Source: Methylobacter sp. (GTDB lineage: Bacteria > Pseudomonadota > Gammaproteobacteria > Methylococcales > Methylomonadaceae). Taken from it: 64,000 nt of DNA. A program made the position numbers and the translations under genes. The stretch is taken from positions 1 through 64,000 of the forward strand of contig JAUXTH010000149.1 in NCBI GenBank assembly GCA_030679035.1. The letters run 5' to 3'. This document shows positions 60,520 to 64,000 of the stretch, piece by piece; the stretch's first letter is position 1, and each line of letters opens with the position of its first letter. Under the pieces are notes generated by a model. It saw nothing but the letters and a program-made list of their open reading frames with translations. It searched no databases and had not been told where the DNA came from.

Positions 60520-61644
60520 TTAAGCTGACCAGACGGTGCGATTCACGTAATCCACGTAACTCATTACGACACGAAGAATTTGCTTGGACACTGCCCCTGC
60601 TTCGTAATCATCTACCGGCCGCATTACTCGCTTGGTCTTGTCATGTTGTGCGATGATGACGCGCACCGCATCCAGCACCCGCTCTTTCTTCAGTCCGCTC
60701 ATAATCAGGGTGCCCACATCCATCCCTTCAGGACGTTCATGCGCATTGCGAATGGTGATGGCTGGCAAATTGAGCAGTGACCCCTCCTCGGTGATCGTGC
60801 CGCTATCGGACACAACGCACAACGCCTCCATTTGCAATTTGATGTAATCGCAGAACCCGAAAGGCTTGAGGAATTGGATATGCGGGTTGAGTTTACCCAA
60901 CTCCATCGTGTCCAAGCGTTTTTTCGTGCGCGGATGCGTGGAGACGATCACCGGACAATTATAGGTTTCCGCCAGGGCATTGAGCGTTTCCACCATATTC
61001 GACATATTTTCAGGGCTATCGATATTTTCCTCACGGTGCGCACTCACGATAAAGAATTCGTTCGCCACCAGCCCCATGCGAGATAACACGTCCGATTTTT
61101 GGATATTCGGCATGTAATGATCCAGCACTTCGCGCATATGCGAGCCGGTCTTGATGATCGTTTCAGGGCGAATGCCCTCGGCAATCAAATAACGGCGGGC
61201 ATGCTCAGTCAACACCAGATTGATGTCGCTCAAGTGGTCGAGCACCTTACGGTTTAATTCCTCAGGCACGCGCTGGTCGAAACAACGGTTGCCAGCCTCC
61301 ATGTGGAATACCGGAATTTTCCGGCGCTTAGCCGCTATAACTGCCAGGCAGGAGTTGGTATCGCCGTACAGCATGACCGCATCCGGCTTTTCTTTTTCCA
61401 TGACCTCATCAGACTTTTCTATCACCCGCGCTATGGTCTGCGCGGCGTTCTCGCCAACCGCTTCAAGAAAATGATCCGGTTTGCGGATGCCCAAGTCTTC
61501 GAAGAACAGTTGGTTCAGCTCATAATCGTAGTTTTGTCCGGTATGCACCAGAATATGTTTGGTGTGCTGATCGAACTCAGCAATAACCCGGCTCATTTTG
61601 ATCAGTTCGGGTCGCGTCCCGACGATAGTCATGACTTTAAGCAT
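60520..61644 (-). CDS. UDP-HexNAc 2-epimerase (WecB/CapG/QnlB type)
   Basis: Non-hydrolysing UDP-sugar C2-epimerase of 374 residues. VGTRPELIKMSRVI, HTGQNYDYELNQLFFEDL, HMEAGNRCFDQRVPEELNR and SDSGTITEEGSLLNLPAITI then RNAHERPE are characteristic. With the dehydratase/epimerase directly upstream (8-bp overlap) and the RmlD-like reductase it forms the last step to a 2,6-dideoxy-L-HexNAc donor. WbjD, CapG or QnlB are the nearest role models; the context argues against plain WecB (UDP-ManNAc). Confidence 0.87.
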   Translation of the reverse strand: MLKVMTIVGTRPELIKMSRVIAEFDQHTKHILVHTGQNYDYELNQLFFEDLGIRKPDHFLEAVGENAAQTIARVIEKSDEVMEKEKPDAVMLYGDTNSCLAVIAAKRRKIPVFHMEAGNRCFDQRVPEELNRKVLDHLSDINLVLTEHARRYLIAEGIRPETIIKTGSHMREVLDHYMPNIQKSDVLSRMGLVANEFFIVSAHREENIDSPENMSNMVETLNALAETYNCPVIVSTHPRTKKRLDTMELGKLNPHIQFLKPFGFCDYIKLQMEALCVVSDSGTITEEGSLLNLPAITIRNAHERPEGMDVGTLIMSGLKKERVLDAVRVIIAQHDKTKRVMRPVDDYEAGAVSKQILRVVMSYVDYVNRTVWSA

Positions 61645-62647
61645 TTAGTTCTTCCTTTATGAAATCCAGTTTCGACAACAGTTTTTTAACTTGCTCGACG
61701 TTTAAACGCTCGGTGTTGTGGGAAGTATAATCCTCCTGATGAGATATTTTTTCTTCACCCTCACTAAAGAATTGTGCGTAATTCAGATCGCGATTATCCG
61801 CAGGAATCCGGTAATAGTCCCCCAAGTCTTCCGCCTTTGCCATTTCCTCGCGCGAAATCAGCGATTCATATAGCTTTTCGCCGTGTCGCGTACCGATGAC
61901 ACGGATCGGATTGCTCTTGGCGAACGTCTCTTTTAGCGCCTGTGCGAGATCCTCCACCGTCGAGGCTGGCGCCTTCTGTACAAAGATGTCGCCCTGCCTA
62001 CCGTGTTTGAACGCATATAGCACCAAATCTACGGAGTCCTCCAACGACATCAGGAATCGCGTCATGTTTGGGTCGGTAATGGTGAGTGGACTGCCCTCTT
62101 TGAGTTGCGACACGAACAAGGGGATAACCGAACCGCGCGAAGCCATCACGTTACCGTAACGAGTCGCACACAACACTGTCTCTCCAGCATTTTGCATGCG
62201 CGCTTTAGCAACCATGAACTTTTCCATCATCGCCTTGGAAATCCCCATCGCATTGATGGGGTACACGGCTTTGTCCGTGCTCAACATCACTACTCGCGAC
62301 ACACCCCGTGCAATGGCTGCTTCCATCACGTTTTCCGATCCCATCACATTAGTGCGCACCGCTTCCAGAGGATAAAACTCGCACGAGGGAACCTGCTTCA
62401 AGGCTGCCGCGTGGAACAAGTAATCCACGCCCTTCATTGCCTGATAGATGCTGTTGTAATCGCGGACGTCGCCGATGTAGAACTTCAATTTTGGATTGCT
62501 CAACGCGATGCGCATCTCTTCTTGCTTTTTCTCATCACGACTGAAGATACGGATCTCGCGCACATCCGTCGAAAGGAAGCGCTTAAGCACAGTGTTCCCG
62601 AAAGAACCCGTGCCGCCAGTGATCATCAATATTTTATTTTTGAACAT
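61637..62647 (-). CDS. UDP-GlcNAc 4,6-dehydratase/5-epimerase (FnlA/CapE/WbjB type)
   Basis: Extended SDR enzyme of 336 residues. ITGGTGSFGNTVLKRFLS binds NADP; LFHAAALKQVPSCEFYPLEA and STDKAVYPINAMGISKAMME follow. The catalytic tyrosine of usual SDRs is replaced by Met in the MGxxK segment, as in CapE/FnlA. It makes UDP-2-acetamido-2,6-dideoxy-L-arabino-hexulose, the first step to L-FucNAc, L-QuiNAc or L-RhaNAc. The start is ATG at 62647, 16 bp after the reductase gene upstream. Confidence 0.9.
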   Translation of the reverse strand: MFKNKILMITGGTGSFGNTVLKRFLSTDVREIRIFSRDEKKQEEMRIALSNPKLKFYIGDVRDYNSIYQAMKGVDYLFHAAALKQVPSCEFYPLEAVRTNVMGSENVMEAAIARGVSRVVMLSTDKAVYPINAMGISKAMMEKFMVAKARMQNAGETVLCATRYGNVMASRGSVIPLFVSQLKEGSPLTITDPNMTRFLMSLEDSVDLVLYAFKHGRQGDIFVQKAPASTVEDLAQALKETFAKSNPIRVIGTRHGEKLYESLISREEMAKAEDLGDYYRIPADNRDLNYAQFFSEGEEKISHQEDYTSHNTERLNVEQVKKLLSKLDFIKEELNA

Positions 62648-62663
62648 AATTTTTTAGTCTAAG

Positions 62664-63518
62664 CTATTTATTATAATACATTAATTTTATCAATTCCGGC
62701 CAATCAGGCGCCGCATATCCGGTCGCTACGCGGAAACGCTCTGCATTCAACGAACGGTCTATTTCAAACTGGTCTTCTCGCACAATCTCGATAGACTTGC
62801 CATACACTTCGGCAATCAGTCGCAACAAATCATATTTCGCGATAGGTTTAGCGGCAACATGGTACAGCCCAAACAAGTCAGCCCTAGGTATTACCACATC
62901 CCGAATAACTTGCGCAAAAACAACCGTAGGCAATCCCGAAAAAATCGCACGGGCAAAGCCTTTGCATTGTCCCTGCTGCGATAAAAACCAGTCTAGCAAG
63001 CCATGGGTACTCTGCAACTCATGCCCGATAGTTGAAGTGCGCAGAGTAATCGCGTGCGGGTAATTGACCTCACCCAGAAATTTTGACTTGCCATATATAT
63101 CGGCTGCATCCGCAGGGTCGTCTTCTGTATACCCCCCTTTTTTTCCGGAAAAAATGCAATCCGTGCTGACATGAATCAAACGCGCACCAATGAGATCACA
63201 TAAGCCCGCCAGTCGGTGAGGCATCAACGCATTAATGGGAATGGCCACCAGATGATCTTCCGCGCCCGGCAGATGTTTGGTTAAGCCCGCGCAATTAATA
63301 ACCACATCAGGGCGCACCTGCGAGAACACCTTGACCAAGGTATCGTGATTCTCAACATCGATCCCTGTCACCAACCGCTCGGCAATCTTTGGGCTGAAAA
63401 ATCGTTTCACTTCGCCGGAACGAACTGTTCCGAACACATCCCATTCTTTTTTTTCGCTCAGTACGCGGATAATGGTACTGCCGATCATGCCGCTGGCACC
63501 GATCACTAAAACCTTCAC
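62664..63518 (-). CDS. RmlD-like SDR reductase (QnlA/WbvR type)
   Basis: Protein of 284 residues: VLVIGASGMIGSTIIRVLSE (NAD-binding), VINCAGLTKHLPGAEDHLVA, ARLIHVSTDCIFSGKKGGYT and YGKSKFLGEV with the Y-x3-K pair. It lacks the C-terminal cupin of CapF/WbjC, so the 4-ketosugar is reduced by an RmlD-type enzyme. That points to UDP-L-QuiNAc or UDP-L-RhaNAc rather than L-FucNAc. Starts with GTG. Confidence 0.82.
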   Translation of the reverse strand: MKVLVIGASGMIGSTIIRVLSEKKEWDVFGTVRSGEVKRFFSPKIAERLVTGIDVENHDTLVKVFSQVRPDVVINCAGLTKHLPGAEDHLVAIPINALMPHRLAGLCDLIGARLIHVSTDCIFSGKKGGYTEDDPADAADIYGKSKFLGEVNYPHAITLRTSTIGHELQSTHGLLDWFLSQQGQCKGFARAIFSGLPTVVFAQVIRDVVIPRADLFGLYHVAAKPIAKYDLLRLIAEVYGKSIEIVREDQFEIDRSLNAERFRVATGYAAPDWPELIKLMYYNK

Positions 63519-63662
63519 TGAATACCTCTCTTCTCTTTATTCATACATTCGGTGCTGACCGCCCTGCCACTATGAATATTCGCTCTAAAAACCTATAATT
63601 ACAATACCTTGGCTACTTTCGGCCACTCAAAAAGAATTGCGACTGACGATCAGAATTGCATT
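63519..63662. other. Short intergenic
   Basis: Nothing recognised. Confidence 0.4.
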
Positions 63663-64000
63663 TCAGCTCTTTATCTTCAAAGTTGGAAGTGCAGCTTGTC
63701 GCCAAAACGCTAAACATGGGATCAGGACAATACTGATAAATAGCCACACAGGAAAAATCTGGAATCGAATACCCAAACCTATTGCCAAGCAGTAGAACAA
63801 CATAGCAAGCGCATAAACACTTGATGAACTTGGATGCGCAATATGAACTCTTACACCCCTGGCAACTAATAGACAAATAGCCAAAATTACTGCTGCCAAC
63901 CCAAACCAACCTACGTCCTGGTATAACACTACCCACCCAGCATCTAGCCCATCTCCGACAAAACGACCTTCAATAGATTCCATTGTACGAACCGAAACAT
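63663..64000 (-). CDS. C-terminal part of an O-antigen polymerase/ligase-like membrane protein (cut by the window)
   Basis: The frame is open to the window edge; an internal ATG at 63983 is probably not the start (preceding codons read VSVRT). At least 112 residues are seen: a soluble part (RFVGDGLDAGWVVLYQDVGW) leading into three or four hydrophobic helices (FGLAAVILAICLLVA, SVYALAMLFYCLAIGLG, FPVWLFISIVLIPCLAF). This is the layout of the end of Wzy or WaaL-type proteins. Its place in the polysaccharide cluster agrees. Confidence 0.6.
   Translation of the reverse strand, partial: VSVRTMESIEGRFVGDGLDAGWVVLYQDVGWFGLAAVILAICLLVARGVRVHIAHPSSSSVYALAMLFYCLAIGLGIRFQIFPVWLFISIVLIPCLAFWRQAALPTLKIKS

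Noticed and set aside
1-64000. tRNA, rRNA or prophage in the window
   Set aside because: I saw no tRNA cloverleaf, rRNA sequence or phage structural genes while reading; a tRNA scan was not possible.

Overview
The window reads as chromosomal DNA of a Gram-negative gammaproteobacterium. LPS heptosyltransferases, GlnE, RecC, a complete-looking type II secretion (Gsp) operon and an O-antigen-type nucleotide-sugar cluster support this. The copper-type RiPP locus (HvfA/B/C-like), the Hyf-like membrane complex and the heavy load of dispersed palindromic repeats make a methanotroph-type member (Methylococcales) my best guess. No diagnostic methane-oxidation gene is present to prove it. I saw no rRNA, tRNA or CRISPR array.

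Layout. 0.3-4.5 kb: a beta-propeller lipoprotein, a phosphate-selective porin behind a four-repeat Pho box, and a DUF2490 outer-membrane protein. 4.6-16 kb: one minus-strand locus with two diverged SulP-STAS anion transporters followed by hyfB-hyfC-hyfE-hyfF-hyfG-hyfI. The large subunit lacks the NiFe-binding CxxC pairs, so this is an energy-converting-hydrogenase-related complex rather than a hydrogenase. 16.3-24.3 kb: a lipoprotein with an HExxH motif, then a plus-strand CzcCBA-type heavy-metal efflux operon. The efflux operon sits between an intact RcnB/CigR-like gene and a decayed copy of the start of that gene. 24.3-26.9 kb: a small defence/toxin-antitoxin cluster (ParE pseudogene with intact antitoxin, SIR2-like protein, VapBC-like pair) next to a recC without recB or recD. 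30.4 kb: rpiA. 31.3-42.1 kb: a T2SS operon, gspE-F-G-H-I-J-K-L-M-(C-like)-D. 42.4-47.9 kb: a large NACHT-type NTPase with a C-terminal PD-(D/E)xK-like site, and an IS110 element. 48-54.3 kb: waaF-waaC, ilvE, glnE. 54.5-58 kb: a small lipoprotein, the hvfA-hvfB-hvfC RiPP cluster, and nth. 58.4-64 kb: a YdcF-like protein and a surface-polysaccharide cluster (WecA-like transferase, 2-epimerase, FnlA, RmlD-like reductase, end of a polymerase-like membrane protein).

The most unusual signals are at repeat level. (1) Two repeat families lie inside protein genes and are read in the same frame each time: an SQSG-coding palindrome in gspJ, gspK, gspL and glnE, and an S-A-x-x-P-x-x-A-L coding repeat in recC and gspM. 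A third palindrome sits in hyfI. This resembles the protein-coding palindromic elements of Rickettsia. (2) The leader regions of three pseudopilins (gspG, gspH, gspJ) carry 7-bp tandem repeats. (3) The IS110 element has cut a dispersed repeat in two. Its upstream non-coding end can be folded by eye into a bridge-RNA-like double loop whose guides match both the interrupted target and the element's own ends. All of this is from reading by eye; no alignments or searches were run.
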